A stretch of DNA of 64,000 bases. It comes from Chaenocephalus aceratus. Its lineage: Eukaryota > Chordata > Actinopteri > Perciformes > Channichthyidae. Where the stretch lies: positions 19,414,824 to 19,478,823 of the forward strand of contig CM043792.1 in the NCBI GenBank assembly GCA_023974075.1, in the 5' to 3' direction. The notes under the pieces were generated by a model. That model ran no database searches. It saw only the letters and a list, made by a program, of their open reading frames with translations, and was not told the DNA's origin. Shown here piece after piece: positions 26,212 to 50,302 of the stretch; positions within the stretch are counted from its first letter, which is position 1; each line of letters begins with the position of its first letter. Position numbers and translations under genes: made by a program.

Positions 26212-26400
26212 TAGGGCTGCTCAATTAATCATATTTTAATCGCAATTACGATTTTGGCTTGCAACGATTATGAAAACAACATAATTGAAATAAAACTATT
26301 TTTTAATTGTTTTAATTTATTGTTTTTTCAGTTGAATTATACTTAAAGTTCAGGGTAATCAACTGTTAAAAGCATTTTGCCATAATGGAGCAGCCCTATA
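26212..26400. mobile_element. Small hAT-type MITE (about 189 bp)
   Basis: The ends are inverted (TAGGGCTGCTC at the left, GAGCAGCCCTA near the right). The insert is flanked by an exact 8-base direct repeat, GTCTTCAG at 26204-26211 and 26401-26408, the length made by hAT transposases. The interior is AT-rich and non-coding. Confidence 0.8.
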
Positions 26401-27467
26401 GTCTTCAGGCTATAACGGCATGTTGAAACAAAGCAGTGTACGGCGTTGTGTTACTGTGTGTGTATGTAACCTTTTAATGAAAAATACAACTGAAATACAT
26501 TTCATTGTAATAAATCATGTCCAATATGTCATTCAAAGAGTGTAAAATGTGCTTCGATGCACCGCAATCAAGTCTGACAAAGCTTTTTCTCAAGAAGTCT
26601 GGAAAACTCCCACCTATACTTCTCAGGTATCTTCTTGAATTGCTGTTAGCTTGTGCGAACTGGTTGGTAGTGGCGGGTCGGGATGGAGAGGTCTAGCTGA
26701 TCCACAAGCTATGCTGAAGTTTCAAGAGGTAGCTCACTGGAGTGGAATGGTCTGCTCCCACAACAATGCCATGTGTTGACAGCAGAGTGCTCGGACAGGG
26801 TTAGTGGAATGTCCCCTATCGGACTGTGAGCCCTTTGTCCAAGCACCAGCACTCACAGAGTATTTATTCTTCCACCTGAAGATCATCTTTGCCTGCACAG
26901 CTTCACCAAAATAAGAAGATCTACGCATGTAAATATTTATTAGAGTGAACTTAAGTTTCCCTAAAAAATGTTTTTATGATAAGATACGACTCTCTTGTGA
27001 ATCACTGGAGTATTACTTTCCATTCCTTTTGGACTGCAACAAGCTGCAACTGTCTGTGTGGGTGTTCAGTTTGAGAACAAATGAACAGTTTGTTCACAGT
27101 GTGTCGGCCACTCATTTGTCATGTGGTTGTTGGTCTTTAGTTTAATATAAATACCAGCTACTTATTTTAAAATCTGTTTACCTTATGGATCAAATCAGGG
27201 ACATTTGATAATAAAGGGGGTTCTCAACTTTTGGACTTGAAATGTTAAGTTTCCACTGTGCAGACTGAGGTGCAGGTTGTTGCCTGGCTACTTTGTTTTG
27301 CTCGAGGACTTTGCTTTGGCAAGTACATTGCTTTGCTAAAATGTGAATGTTTGCTTAGTTACACTTTATTTCATTTGTGCAAAAAAACTTCCCTTGTAAG
27401 TAACCCAGGCTTTCTCTTCTTCTCTGTGTTTCTGCAGGTGACCCACATAGAGGTTCATAGATGTGAC

Positions 27468-27521
27468 ATGGGTCAGGCAGTGCCCCTCCCAGTCTGGGCC
27501 CTCTTCCTGTCCTTTCCTTAA
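27468..27521 (+). promoter_or_regulatory. Upstream ORF in S1PR2 coding exon (17 codons)
   Basis: The frame MGQAVPLPVWALFLSFP ends in TAA at 27519-27521. It is preceded at 27461 by a start-stop element (ATGTGA). Both lie between the acceptor at 27437 and the receptor start. Confidence 0.6.
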
Positions 27522-27526
27522 AGGCA

Positions 27527-27568
27527 ATGATTATCGTCTTAGACACTCTGCACATCTCCACTGTGTGA
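27527..27568 (+). promoter_or_regulatory. Upstream ORF abutting the S1PR2 start (13 codons)
   Basis: The frame MIIVLDTLHISTV ends in TGA at 27566-27568, and the first receptor ATG follows with no gap (TGAATG). Such stop-start adjacency allows termination followed by reinitiation. Confidence 0.65.
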
Positions 27569-28684
27569 ATGAATCTTTGTCGTAAAGCTGCTGTGCTGTG
27601 CCACCCTGTCACCATGAAGAGCAAGTATTCCCAATACTACAATCAGAGCCTGATCCACTCCTACTATGCCATTGCTAAGAACATGACTGCTCAGGAGCTC
27701 GATAAACGTATTGAGAATAAAAAGCAGCTGACCACCCTCAACATCGTCATCGTGGTCCTCTGCACCATCATCATACTGGAGAATCTGCTGGTCCTTATTG
27801 CTGTCTTCCGCAACAAGAAGTTTCACTCTGCAATGTTTTTCTTCATCGGTAACCTGGCATTCTCTGACTTGCTGGCAGGCTCGGCCTACATAGCCAACAT
27901 TTTCCTGTCCGGGTCCAAGACCTTCGACCTGATGCCTGTGCAGTGGTTCATCCGGGAGGGAACGGCGTTTATCGCTTTGGCAGCTTCGGTCTTCAGTTTG
28001 CTGGCGATAGCTACGGAGCGCTATATTGCCATTACAAAGGTGAAGGTGTACGGCTCCACCAAAACGTGCCGCATGTTCCTTCTGATAGGAGCTTGTTGGT
28101 TCACCTCCATCCTGCTCGGAGGACTTCCCATCATGGGCTGGAACTGCATCAACAACCTCCCTGAATGCTCAACTGTATTGCCACTCTACTCCAAGAAATA
28201 CATCCTCTTCGTTGTCAGCATTTTCAGCCTCATACTACTTTCTATTGTCATCCTCTATGTGAGGATCTATTTGATTGTACGATCAAGCCACCATGAAGCA
28301 ACCAACTCCCCGGCCTATGCTCTTTTGAAAACTGTCACTATAGTGCTGGGTGTCTTCATCATGTGCTGGTTGCCCGCTTTTACCATCCTCCTCCTGGATT
28401 CATCCTGCAGGATACAGTTCTGCCCGATCCTCTCCAAAGCAGACATCTTTTTTGGTTTTGCCACTCTGAACTCAGCGCTTAACCCTGTGATCTACACACT
28501 GCGCAGCAAGGACATGAGAAAGGAGTTCCTGCGTGTGTTGTGCTGCTGGGGGGTGCTGCAGAGTGGGCGGCCATCTGACCGTTGTCTGGTTCCTCTAAAG
28601 AGCTCCAGCTCTCTGGAACACTGCACCAACAAATACGAACACCAGAACACGCCAATCATGAAAGATTGTACCACCTGTGTCTGA
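27569..28684 (+). CDS. s1pr2: Sphingosine-1-phosphate receptor 2
   Basis: This single coding exon gives a 371-residue class A GPCR for sphingosine-1-phosphate at the plasma membrane; in zebrafish the orthologue (miles apart) is needed for heart-field migration. Seven hydrophobic segments are visible. TM3 begins with WFIREGTAF, carrying the Arg-Glu pair that holds the lipid headgroup, and ends in ERY in place of DRY. TM7 has NSALNPVIY. A CCW motif after TM7 fits palmitoylation, and an N-glycosylation site (NQS) lies in the amino tail. Two starts are possible: 27569 (weak context) and 27614 (caccATGa, strong, aligning with the human start). The 15-residue extension resembles that of zebrafish as I recall it, so I keep the longer form. 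The family call is very secure. Confidence 0.96.
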   Translation: MNLCRKAAVLCHPVTMKSKYSQYYNQSLIHSYYAIAKNMTAQELDKRIENKKQLTTLNIVIVVLCTIIILENLLVLIAVFRNKKFHSAMFFFIGNLAFSDLLAGSAYIANIFLSGSKTFDLMPVQWFIREGTAFIALAASVFSLLAIATERYIAITKVKVYGSTKTCRMFLLIGACWFTSILLGGLPIMGWNCINNLPECSTVLPLYSKKYILFVVSIFSLILLSIVILYVRIYLIVRSSHHEATNSPAYALLKTVTIVLGVFIMCWLPAFTILLLDSSCRIQFCPILSKADIFFGFATLNSALNPVIYTLRSKDMRKEFLRVLCCWGVLQSGRPSDRCLVPLKSSSSLEHCTNKYEHQNTPIMKDCTTCV

Positions 28685-30600
28685 AAAGCTGCACCACATC
28701 AGAGTGGTTGAGTGCATGTGAGTGCAAGGAAGCAGGTGTGTTTATATGAGATCAAAAAGAAAGGCTGTGATGTGATCAAGAGACGTAAATAAAGAAGCGA
28801 CCAAACTGTGTACGTTGATGGCTGGGAAAGCTACAATGTAGACGTTTCCTTATTACAATCAGAATTGTTTGAATTCACAATCAGCATTGACTTGGTGGCA
28901 GCCGGTGTACAAACACAATGCTTCAAGAGGGAGACAATTCAGTGGGGAGAACTATCAGAAATGTGAAAATAGCTTTTTCATGGGTACTCAAACTTGTTGC
29001 AAAGCATTTTGTTGTATATGACTGTCGACTTTTTTTCTACACATGTTAACCCCTATTGAAAGCCAAAAATAGACACATAACATGCAACATCAAAGTTATG
29101 GTGAGTTGTTTTGGTTGTTTCAGGAACATCATCAATGCAAAGCTTGCAAAGTTGCACTTTGTAGATTACTTCCGATATTGTTGTCCTCAGTGAAACGTTA
29201 CCAAATGACTTACCTCTGTTAATATATGTAAAGATTAGGCCCAGAGATCCATCGCCTATTCTTTACAAAGCTGGAGACAGTAATCAACTTTACTCAGCAC
29301 TGCACTCCAAAGGAGCCAAATTAACACGAGTGCTCCCTCACCAAAACCAGGGCTATATATCCCCTATATAACCTTGCTTTAACATTTGATTAACTACGAC
29401 AAATTTACATAATCTGCTTACATTTAATGCATGAAATTCTAACTTATTTGTAAGTGCTAATGTATGTATGACATATTCCAGCTCCAGCTCCCATCACTAA
29501 CACCCCTCCCCTCATATGTCCTCGTAATCTGTACCTCTTGCTTTTACTGTTGTCTTTTGTATCTTAACAGTTTCCTTAGAGGAAGGCCTAATCAGAAAGC
29601 ACATTTCCTGAAGTGAGTTAGCACTGATGAATCTTACTCAATGACAGCTGGACTAACTGGACCAATGTCCTGACAGTGTTGTAGCAACATAGCAGCAATG
29701 TGATGTGTCTGTTTGTGCCTTCTTCTTAGGGAATTTGGCTGAATGTATGTATGAAGTGTTTGGGGCAGGCGCTCCATTGTTGACAGTATTATTGATCATT
29801 ATTTTGAATTACCAAGTCATGACTAGCAGAGAGTGGAATGAACAGGGTAGGTCACTCACTGTGAAGTCTTAAATAGCACCATGAACAAAAAATGTGTTGT
29901 AAACATCATTGTTTAATTTGCTAGCCATATGTCTTGTGCAGCTAAAGAGGTACACACGTGTCATATTTCCAAAGCCTTCCATAAAAAAAATGGGAGAAGA
30001 TCCGGTTACAAATGCATGGAGGGGGGATCTACCCTCATGGGAGGTCACCTTCATCCTCATCCTCTGACATCCTACAACATGTAACTTCCTTCAACCACAG
30101 GAAGTCCTGTTTTTCATTTTCCGGTTCCTGTTGTTCAGGGTTACACTAACCGTCTTCCTGTAGCCACACAATTAAAAACTATTCTCTCCCCCAGTGTTTT
30201 ATATATGGACTTTTACATTTAGACAACCAAGTAGAAATGGTGAAAAGCACTTTGGCAGCTTCAGTGATGTTTTCTTTCTCCCAGTTTGTTTTTTTCAGAT
30301 GGAGAGGTTTTTGAATCTGTGTACCTATCACTTCATTGTGTTGCTTGACTCTATGATGTTTATAATAAATACATGAATAACTATGTATGTTTGTATGTAA
30401 GTATGTATGTATTTTTGTACAATATGTATGATGTGTGTTGTATAAAATGTCTCGTGTGCAATAGCCTTTTGTGTCCAGTAGCACGCTGCCTGTGTTAAAT
30501 CGGTACAATCTGAAACACTAATGTAGGTACATAAACTTTTTGTTAATTGCATTCCGTTTTTTTATAAAATAAATGAAATAAATAAATCCAGTTTGTGTGT
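28685..30600 (+). other. Probable S1PR2 3' untranslated region with poly(A) signals
   Basis: The first AATAAA is at 28788-28793. A stronger-looking cluster of overlapping AATAAA motifs at 30568-30586 is followed at once by a GT-rich stretch (gtttgtgtgtttg), the usual downstream element. The 3' UTR could thus be about 100 bases or about 1.9 kb. No other gene is seen here. A short TATG-type repeat lies near 30385-30415. Confidence 0.5.
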
Positions 30601-32258
30601 TTGACTTTAATTCTTAGCTGTAAACAATTTCATTGCAGCTGCAGCTTATCTGCAGGTCCTGAGACGTTCCCTATTGTGCCTTCATCTGAATTTTATATAA
30701 AATGCAACATTTAATCCAAACATGCTCTAACAAGGTTAGGAAAACACTAGCTTCAACATGAAAGCCTGAAACTGGCTGTCTTGCCTAATACAAATGTACA
30801 ATCGCTAAAGGCTAATGCAAGAGAGGGCTATGATGGGAAGCTGGGCTGAGGGCAGAGAGGGTGAATATGGGGTGTGGTGAAATGTCTATTTGTAAGATGG
30901 TTTGTCTGAGAGAAGCACAGAAAAAGGCCCCAGGAGAGATTTTGGGGTAAGGGGGAGACTTTTAGTGAGGGGAGAGACTGACTTATAGTGGTCTTGGGAG
31001 AGTTGGGTTGTTTCCTGTCAGACGTCCAGGATTCCTGGGTGGGAACTTTGGCTGAATCAGCCCCAGGAGGCTGCACTGCTGGGAAGCCGGCCAAGCATTT
31101 CCAGTGCCCATGCAGGATATGACATCATGCTCAGAAACCTGTAGGTGAAGTTGTATACACAAAATAATTAAATCAGCAACAAGCATGCAAGACAGATGTG
31201 AGCTTGTCTTTGAAAACAGTGCATAGCTTGAAATACTTCATATACAAAACATTTACAAAAAACATCAGGTATATCATCTGAAGGAGTTTTTGTATATAAT
31301 ATACACATCAAACTGCCTAAACTGTCTGCAAAATTAAAATGGATCACTTTTCAATTAAAATAGTTCTATATATATATATATATAGATAATTTATCTGAAG
31401 AAAATAAACTTGGCCAGGTTGAATGTGCAATTACAATTTGACAGCAAGAGGGTTTACAATCTGAAAAGACTATCAGTGACATAGCACCACCATGTGGTGA
31501 AATAGGTATATAGCTGGTAATAATGAAGGATGTTTCCTCCATATATTCTTTAACTAGATGTCTACCCAATAAAAGCATAAAAGGGATGTTCCAGAATTGG
31601 AGGACATTTAGACATCAAAACTTTTGAAAAAATTAACCTTTTATTTTCGAATGTTCTGTTATGTATTTGATCAAAACAGCTAGTAAACCATCAAAATAAA
31701 TTATTTGGTCAACTCAGGCATCAAAGGTACACTTCTTATTAGATTTTTTTGATTTCATTTTTAAAAAACGTCCATTAACATCTTCAAACTATAATTGAAA
31801 CAAAATTGTGTTCATTTTGAGTTAGTTGTTAAGAAAATGTGTTAATTGTTGCAACCTTAACATGTTTAGGCTCCCTGGTGCCAATAAAAAAGGCAGCACG
31901 AGTTCATATTCTGGGAAAATATAGTAATTTATTTGAAACATTTAGATTATGCTAAATGATACATAAACATTTAATATGAATAAACATAATAAATTGAACT
32001 GCAAAAAATACAACAATGCAACTGTAATTATTAATCTAATTATAGTAACATGGTTGCATACCATTGCTTATGTTAGCTTTTACCTTAGAAATAAATGCTA
32101 GCTGCAGAATGTCATACTACCTTCAAGACAAGGACAAACTTAGATATTTAAATAAAAATAGATATGAGATTAAATTGTCTTTTTTCTGATAATATGAATT
32201 ATGGGTTTGGTTGGTTATAGTGGCACACTCAGTCAAGACTAAAAAGATAAGAAACATA
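30601..32258. other. Gene-free spacer between S1PR2 and the Tc1 element
   Basis: I see only AT-rich sequence and a short TA run (31367-31384). No exon or RNA gene is supported. Confidence 0.6.
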
Positions 32259-33396
32259 CAGTGCATCCGGAAAGTATTCATTCCCCTTAACTTTTTTCAC
32301 ATTTTGTTATGTTACAGCCTTATTTCTAATTAATTTTTTTCTCAATATCCCACACATACCCCATAATGACAAGGTGAAAACGTTTTTAAAGAATCTTTTG
32401 CAAACGCGTTAAAAACAATCAATTGAAATATCACATGTACATAAGTATTCACACCCTTTGCTATGACACTGAAAATTGAGCTCAAGTGCATCCCGTTTCC
32501 ACTGGTGATCCTTGAAATGTTTCTATAACTTGATTGGAGTCCACTTGTGGTAAATTCAATAGATTGGACATGACTCGGAAAGGAACACACCTGTCTATGT
32601 GAGGTCCCACAGTTGACAGTGCACATCAGAGCACAAACCAAGTCATGAGGTCCAAGGAATTGACTGTAGACCTCAGAGACAGGATTGTATCAAGGCACAG
32701 TTCTGGAGAAGGGTACAGAAAAATGTCTACAGCATTGAACGTCCCAACGAGCACAGTGGTCTCCATCCTTTGCAAATGGAAGATGTTTGAAACCACCGGG
32801 GCTCTTCCTAGAGCTTGCTTCCCAAACCAAACTGAGCATCGGGGGAGAAGGGCCTTGGTCAGAGAGGTGACCAAGAACCCGAACAGGACAACGACCCTAA
32901 GCACACAGCCAAGATAACAAAGGAGTGGTTTCAGGACAAGTCTGTGAATGTCCTTGAGTGTCCCAGCCAGAGCCGAGACTTGTACCGGATTGAACATCTG
33001 GAGAGATCTGAAAATGGCTGTGCACTGACGCTCCCCATCCAACCTGATGGAGCTTGAGACAATCAGCAAAGAAGAATGGGAGAAACTGCCCAAAGATAGG
33101 TGTGCCAAGCTTGTAGCATCATACTCAGAAGACTTGAGGCTGTAATTGCTGCCAAAGGTGCTTCAACAACGTATTGAGTAAAGGGTGTGAATACTTGTGT
33201 TTATGGTATATTTGAGTTTTTTATTTTTTTTATTCATTTGCAAAAATTATTTTAAAACTTTTTTCACTTTGTCATTATGGGGTATTGTGTCTAGAATGTT
33301 GAGAAAATAAATGAATTTAATCAACTTTGAAATATGGCTGTAACATAACAAAATGTGGAAAAAGTGAAGGGGTATGAATACTTTCCGGATGCACTG
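32259..33396 (+). mobile_element. Tc1/mariner element, internally deleted
   Basis: The ends are inverted repeats starting CAGTGCATCCGGAAAGTATT on both sides and the insertion is flanked by TA (32257-32258 and 33397-33398), as for Tc1 elements. It is 1138 bp. The interior keeps the transposase amino end and then jumps to the carboxyl part, so the catalytic middle is missing. Confidence 0.93.
32645..32917 (+). pseudogene. Broken Tc1 transposase
   Basis: The frame opens with MRSKELTVDLRDRIVSRHSS and a paired-like helix-turn-helix region, then [14 protein letters not shown], which are hallmarks of fish Tc1 transposases. After this point it skips to sequence that in another frame reads [15 protein letters not shown] and further remnants up to about 33150. 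The first catalytic Asp region is deleted and frameshifts follow, so it cannot be active. Confidence 0.9.
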
Positions 33397-34534
33397 TATG
33401 CAAAGTAAAAGAGAGGACTTACCTTTGGTCTGCCCATGTCAGTAGCACATGGCTTGATAATATCATGTCCTCTGTCATTTGACTTACAGTTTTTTCCTTC
33501 CTCTGCCAGGCTAAATAGGTTTCAGTAACAGGGTGTGCGCATGTTGACACACTTTTAGTGTCAAATTAATGTTATTTGAAATGTGTTTATACTATAAAAA
33601 AATTCTTTGACCATTACAGGAGGCACATATCAACAAAATTGTAGCAACAGAATAATAAAATAATAATATAATATAAAAAGTAAATTTTAAACGTTATATT
33701 TCAGTCACCAAGAAGGAGGGAGTGCTCAAGAGCCTATTGATATTTTGAATAAGATTTTAAATCCACTATTCCTTCAACTTTATTTACGTTTTGTCTAAGG
33801 ACGTATAGCAAGTGCATGTTTTAGCCTTTTGGTCATAGATTATTTATTTTAAATGTCATAGGTGGGACTGAAAATCTCCTTCTTTTGGGCCATTCTGGAA
33901 TGACCCAAAAGTTGCTTAATTTTTTATCTGAATCTACACAAAAAAAGAAAATGTTGAAGCCAGATTCTGAATGGAAATGACACATAACAGCAGGAAGTGA
34001 TTAGTTAATCTTTTGACATTTTACATACATATGCTTACTAAAGTGTAGTCGTTCACTTTATAAATCCATGATCGTAGTGAGCTTGTCTAAAATATCTTCT
34101 AATCTAGTTAGTAGAAATCTACAGGTGTAAACGAGCACGTAAGGCGAAAACTCTATAATTCACATGATAAACATTGTCTTGTATTACGTTTTATCATTCA
34201 AAAGTATAGTCGCCCTCATAAAACTCATTTGAAATGCAGGGATTTTTGCTAACATAGCTCATTAGTAAACAACATTCAGATTGCTTCCGCCTGGTCAGTT
34301 GTCAACAACATCTTGCAAACAGTAGAGGTAAGTCGAGATAGTTGTTGTTCTCATGAAACGTATATTTCTTTATTTTTACAACTGTGTGATAATCAAAATG
34401 TTGTATTACAATGTATATGCTATACGACATTGGTTTGAAACCCCAAAAATGCATTCAGGAGGGAAATATTTTGTAACGTATTGTAAGTGTTTCACCCATA
34501 GACACCAGCAGTGGAACAGTCCACAACACCCGGG
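33397..34534. other. Gene-free spacer upstream of DNMT1
   Basis: The sequence is AT-rich with no exon I can support. A donor-like site (agtagag|gtaagt, intron start 34328) and an acceptor-like site ending at 34679 (tttttaaagcag) could define an extra non-coding DNMT1 exon, but this is weak. Confidence 0.45.
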
Positions 34535-34719
34535 TTTCCCCGCGAAAAGACGGCCCGCGCGCCCGAATTGCTTTATAGCATCCATTGCAAGAGACAGCAA
34601 TCGAGAGACAGTCATTGTGGAGACGCGCTGTAGTTACAAACGGCGTTTTTAACATTGTTTTAACGGATTTTTAAAGCAGTTTTATTGTTTTATCTCAAAC
34701 GTTAACCTAGCTGTGTACC
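34535..34719 (+). promoter_or_regulatory. CpG-rich proximal promoter / leader of DNMT1
   Basis: A short CpG-rich patch (cgcgaaaagacggcccgcgc) in otherwise AT-rich sequence lies about 160 bases before the DNMT1 start codon. No TATA box is seen. The exact transcription start cannot be read from the sequence. Confidence 0.4.
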
Positions 34720-48299
<13,580 letters not shown>

Positions 48300-48531
48300 T
48301 CTCTGGTTCCATTTCAAGTGAGGTCTGCTCAACAAACCTGATGCTGCGTGTCAGGGAATCATTTGTTTTAAATAATCTGGCTTTTAACTGCGTCACTAAG
48401 TGGCCGCCATGAACATTCAGTGCAGTGCCATTCCATGTTTGTTTTAAACTGTGCTTTTAATCATTGTGTTGAGAAAGGTAGACTTCATGTGGGATCAAAT
48501 TGTATGTAGTTTTTATATGTGTAATATTTCA

Positions 48532-48537
48532 AATAAA
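48532..48537 (+). terminator. dnmt1: DNMT1 poly(A) signal
   Basis: AATAAA lies 233 bases after the stop, followed by a GT-rich stretch (tgtatttgtgacttg). Confidence 0.85.
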
Positions 48538-49057
48538 GCTCTTATGAAATGTATTTGTGACTTGCATGAGTCCGTGATCCCCGCCTGGCCTTGCTGTCTT
48601 TAAGAGGCTGCCCTCCAGCTAGAGTGAACTGGGAAGAGCTGATTAGCCACATTTACAGACACTGCTTGACCTCTCACTTCAAAATAGCCTAAGACGGGTT
48701 TCACAGTGCCTACCAAGTGCATCAATTGGCTGTGGTGTGGATTTAATAACCCCATCTGTTTTCATGTGTGATGTTGGTCCCCAAAGTAGCAAGAACATTT
48801 CGTTTTTAAACTTTTAACTCCTGCAAAATTGAGTTGTGACCCGAGTTAATCGCAGCCTCATGATTCTTTATAATCTAAGCTTCAAACTGCGGGCATACAG
48901 TGGATATATGGATTAACAAAATGTTAAAGTTTGAGCAGTTAGCAGAACACAAGGCATCAATAATAGAAAATGTCAACCTTTTGAAACCATATTTTTAGTT
49001 TTCTCTCCCATTGAAGATAAAATAGTTCGAGTATAGCCACGGATTAATCCTTTAAAG

Positions 49058-49686
49058 CAGGAGTGTCAAACTTGAGGCCTGCAGGCCAAATCAATTGTAT
49101 GTGGCCCGCAAGAGCGTGCAAAGAATAGAATGCTTGTTATACGGTTAGATGCCGCTTTACAGAAGCACGTTGCCCATAAACTACATGTCCCATAATGCAT
49201 CTCATTTTGTGACATGCCACTGAAGAGTTGCAATTATTTTCCCTAGACTTCTGCTTTCAGACTTAAGTTTTTACTCTATCCGATAATCCAATACGTTTTA
49301 AAGTTACGACCGGCCCTTTGAGTGCATCCATAATGAAGAAGAAAAGGAGGGATTAAACCCTCTTTAATGGTCACACGCAGAGCAGTGAAATTAGTTCTCT
49401 GCATTTAACCGTTATATATACAGTCTATGCATTTAACCCATCCTAGTACTAGGAGCAGTGGGCAGCTATTGCACAGCGCCCAGGGAACTGGCGGGGTGTC
49501 AGGTGCCTTGCTCAAGGACACCAGGGCAGGAGGTGAACTGGGACCTCTCCAAGTAGCAGTGCACACTCCATATTTAGGTCTGTTCGGGGACTTGAAGCAG
49601 CGACCCTACGGTCCAAGCCCCTACTGACTGAGCCACTGCCAGAAATGCTGATGTGGCCCACAACGAAATTGAGTTTGACACCCCTG
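49058..49686. mobile_element. hAT-type MITE with exact 8-base target duplication
   Basis: The left end is CAGGAGTGTCAAACTTGAGG and the reverse complement of the right is CAGGGGTGTCAAACTCAATT. CTTTAAAG occurs at 49050-49057 and 49687-49694. A second dispersed repeat (about 49340-49645) sits inside. The element lies in the spacer between the convergent genes DNMT1 and EIF3G. Confidence 0.9.
49340..49645. repeat. Dispersed repeat, copy 2, nested in the hAT MITE
   Basis: It shares several near-identical blocks with 4150-4312 and contains 'ggagcagtgggcagct' and 'gccttgctcaaggacacc', widespread in fish repeats. Confidence 0.75.
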
Positions 49687-50226
49687 CTTTAAAGTGTTAT
49701 TGAAGTAATGTAAATACGAGCAGGTAGTACTTTGAGTTGTCGATCTTGAGGGAAAAACGGCTAAGACTAAGTATAAATACAATGCTGCAGTCTGTTACCG
49801 TCTTAAATACCTGTGTCACAATAGGAAATGTTTCAAAGAAAATATGCTACCTACATTTTAAAGATTTGATTTATCCAAGTGTTTTGTCTGGTCTTAACTG
49901 GTTGAATCAAACATTTTTAATGAAATACCAGTCAGAATACTGTACTGATATGGCTTGAAAGTTGAAACGGATCACTTTTTCAATAACTGCTCACCTAAAG
50001 TTCTACTGATTGAGGTTTAATACATGCTAACTTCAGAGTTGAATAAGTTGTATTACAATGCAGAACAGAAAGCAGACGTGTGGCAAGAATCTGTGTTCCC
50101 TTTCCTTTAAAGAGTATGAAACACACGGTCTACTTAATCTCCAACTATAAGTGAAAGTTCAGTAAGTGTAAAGCCTGCTTACAAAGCGCACACTAGAAGA
50201 AAACGGTGATGACAATTGTGATTCTC

Positions 50227-50232
50227 TTTATT
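50227..50232 (-). terminator. eif3g: EIF3G poly(A) signal
   Basis: TTTATT on the plus strand is AATAAA on the minus strand, 71 bases after the EIF3G stop. Confidence 0.8.
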
Positions 50233-50302
50233 TAGGCAACAGCCATGTTTTACCAAAACCATAAAAGCTGGCGTCATCCTGGAATATATTCTGATGGATT
50301 CC

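Larger units (their letters stand above)
11872..27437 (+). other. Long S1PR2 leader intron (about 15.6 kb), no gene inside
   Basis: Apart from transposons (21761-24507 and 26212-26400) and microsatellites, I see no gene. Two fairly long open frames (13874-14407 and 14753-15268) show no known domain, and I judge them chance. The acceptor at 27431-27437 is preceded by a pyrimidine-rich tract. Confidence 0.45.

Noticed and set aside
32626..33108. 160-codon minus-strand frame
   Set aside because: It is the antisense shadow of the Tc1 transposase remnant.
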